Made by a program: the position numbers and the translations under genes | DNA from: Flavobacteriales bacterium | GTDB lineage: Bacteria > Bacteroidota > Bacteroidia > Flavobacteriales_F > PHOS-HE28 | Assembly: GCA_026129465.1 (NCBI GenBank) | Contig: JAHCIA010000001.1 | Coordinates: 691,964-755,963, forward strand | Direction of reading: 5' to 3' | DNA: 64,000 bases | The notes under the pieces: generated by a model | Told to the model about the DNA's origin: nothing | The model's database searches: none | Seen by the model: the letters and a program-made list of their open reading frames with translations, nothing else | Part shown: piece after piece, positions 63,522 through 64,000 of the stretch | Layout of the letters: the number at the start of each line of letters is the position of its first letter | Numbering within the stretch: the first letter of the stretch is position 1

Positions 63522-64000
63522 CGCGTGAGGTCGAAGAAGGATGGATCGCCCGAGGCGGCGTCGGACACCACCACCGTGTTGTTCACGCTGTCGCTATAGT
63601 TCTGCATCTGTGCCTTCAGCGATCCGTAGTTGAAGAAGCTGTAGATGTCGTCCGGCCTTGCGTCCACCGGTATCCAGTAGGCGCGGCCGCCCACGGTTCG
63701 TCCGTGGCCGCTGTACCACACCAGGATGGTGTTCACCTTGCCCGTGCGGACCAGATCGCGCAGCTCCACGTTGAAGAGGCGCTCCATCTGCTGCTTGGTA
63801 AGATTCTTCTTGTGGATGGTGCGCTGCACGTTGTAGTTGGCGAAGGCCTTCTGCATGCGCGCGGCTTCCGCAGGTCCGTTCTGTATGCCTGGGAAAGAAC
63901 GATAGTCACCGTTTTCGATGTGCACCAGCCATGTGACGCCCGTGGCGTTGGATGGAGCGGGCGCGGCGGGTTTGACCGCCGCGACCGCCTCGGCCCTGCG
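63518..64000 (-). CDS. Caspase-fold (peptidase C14-like) protein lacking the catalytic Cys (5' end outside window)
   Basis: The frame is open to the edge of the window (64000), so the start lies outside; the GTG at 63925 is an internal valine. An Ala/Pro-rich linker leads into a caspase-like domain: VTWLVHIENGDYRSFPGIQN, GPAEAARMQKAFANYN, then ILVWYSGHGRTVGGRAYWIP with the catalytic His. The usual DAC motif with the nucleophile Cys is replaced by DAA (VVVSDAASGDPSFFDLTR). The chain stops nine residues later, so no p10-like part is present. It is likely an inactive, ligand-binding or scaffold caspase homologue paired with the receptor cyclase. Confidence 0.8.
   Translation of the reverse strand, partial: RRAEAVAAVKPAAPAPSNATGVTWLVHIENGDYRSFPGIQNGPAEAARMQKAFANYNVQRTIHKKNLTKQQMERLFNVELRDLVRTGKVNTILVWYSGHGRTVGGRAYWIPVDARPDDIYSFFNYGSLKAQMQNYSDSVNNTVVVSDAASGDPSFFDLTR

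Noticed and set aside
60570..63599. 1009-codon plus-strand open frame antisense to the receptor cyclase
   Set aside because: Shadow of the propeller gene; low-complexity His/Ala/Gly-rich translation.

Overview
The window is chromosomal DNA from a GC-rich member of the Bacteroidota, most likely a Flavobacteriales-like lineage. Four things support this. Several large secreted proteins end in the type IX secretion (T9SS) type A sorting domain. Families typical of the phylum are present: DUF3276/PUR, DUF5683, DUF1573, DUF493 and a long NusB. The order nusB-DUF1573-yajC-coaE and the set parA-parB-DUF5683-dapB-lepB match the phylum. Many start codons are preceded by a TAnnTTTG-like -7 element. The placement below phylum is inference. 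I saw no rRNA or tRNA gene, CRISPR array, insertion sequence or prophage.

Layout. 1-6.7 kb: the 3' part of a giant SprB-like adhesin with 23 near-identical 222-bp tandem repeats. 6.7-22.5 kb: rarA; a lipoprotein/outer-membrane protein/SMR exporter group; gyrA with a TPR protein; clpC; a DUF493 operon; an ECF sigma factor with a probable anti-sigma partner. 22.5-34.2 kb: a carbohydrate locus with glycosylasparaginase, a sugar MFS transporter, a ROK kinase, a GH92 alpha-mannosidase, a T9SS surface protein, a GH2 beta-mannosidase-like lipoprotein and CutC. Read together, these suggest salvage of N-glycans. 34.2-46.4 kb: a TPR histidine kinase, a DEAD-box helicase, a cyclophilin lipoprotein, small metabolic and repair genes, the nusB-DUF1573-yajC-coaE operon, leucine dehydrogenase, an MsbA-like ABC exporter and a PUR-domain regulator.

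46.6-60.4 kb: the parA-parB ... DUF5683-dapB-lepB set, split by about 5.7 kb that carries an esterase, two small membrane proteins and two tandemly duplicated delta-60-repeat T9SS proteins. A second signal peptidase I, a small lipoprotein and a Nudix hydrolase follow. 60.4-64 kb: a translationally coupled pair on the minus strand, a caspase-fold protein that has lost its catalytic cysteine and a large beta-propeller receptor with a class III adenylate cyclase domain.

The most unusual items are the pseudo-caspase/receptor-cyclase pair, the mosaic 23-unit adhesin repeat, the compact N-glycan locus with a C-terminally short GH2 enzyme, and the insertion that splits the chromosome-partitioning cluster.
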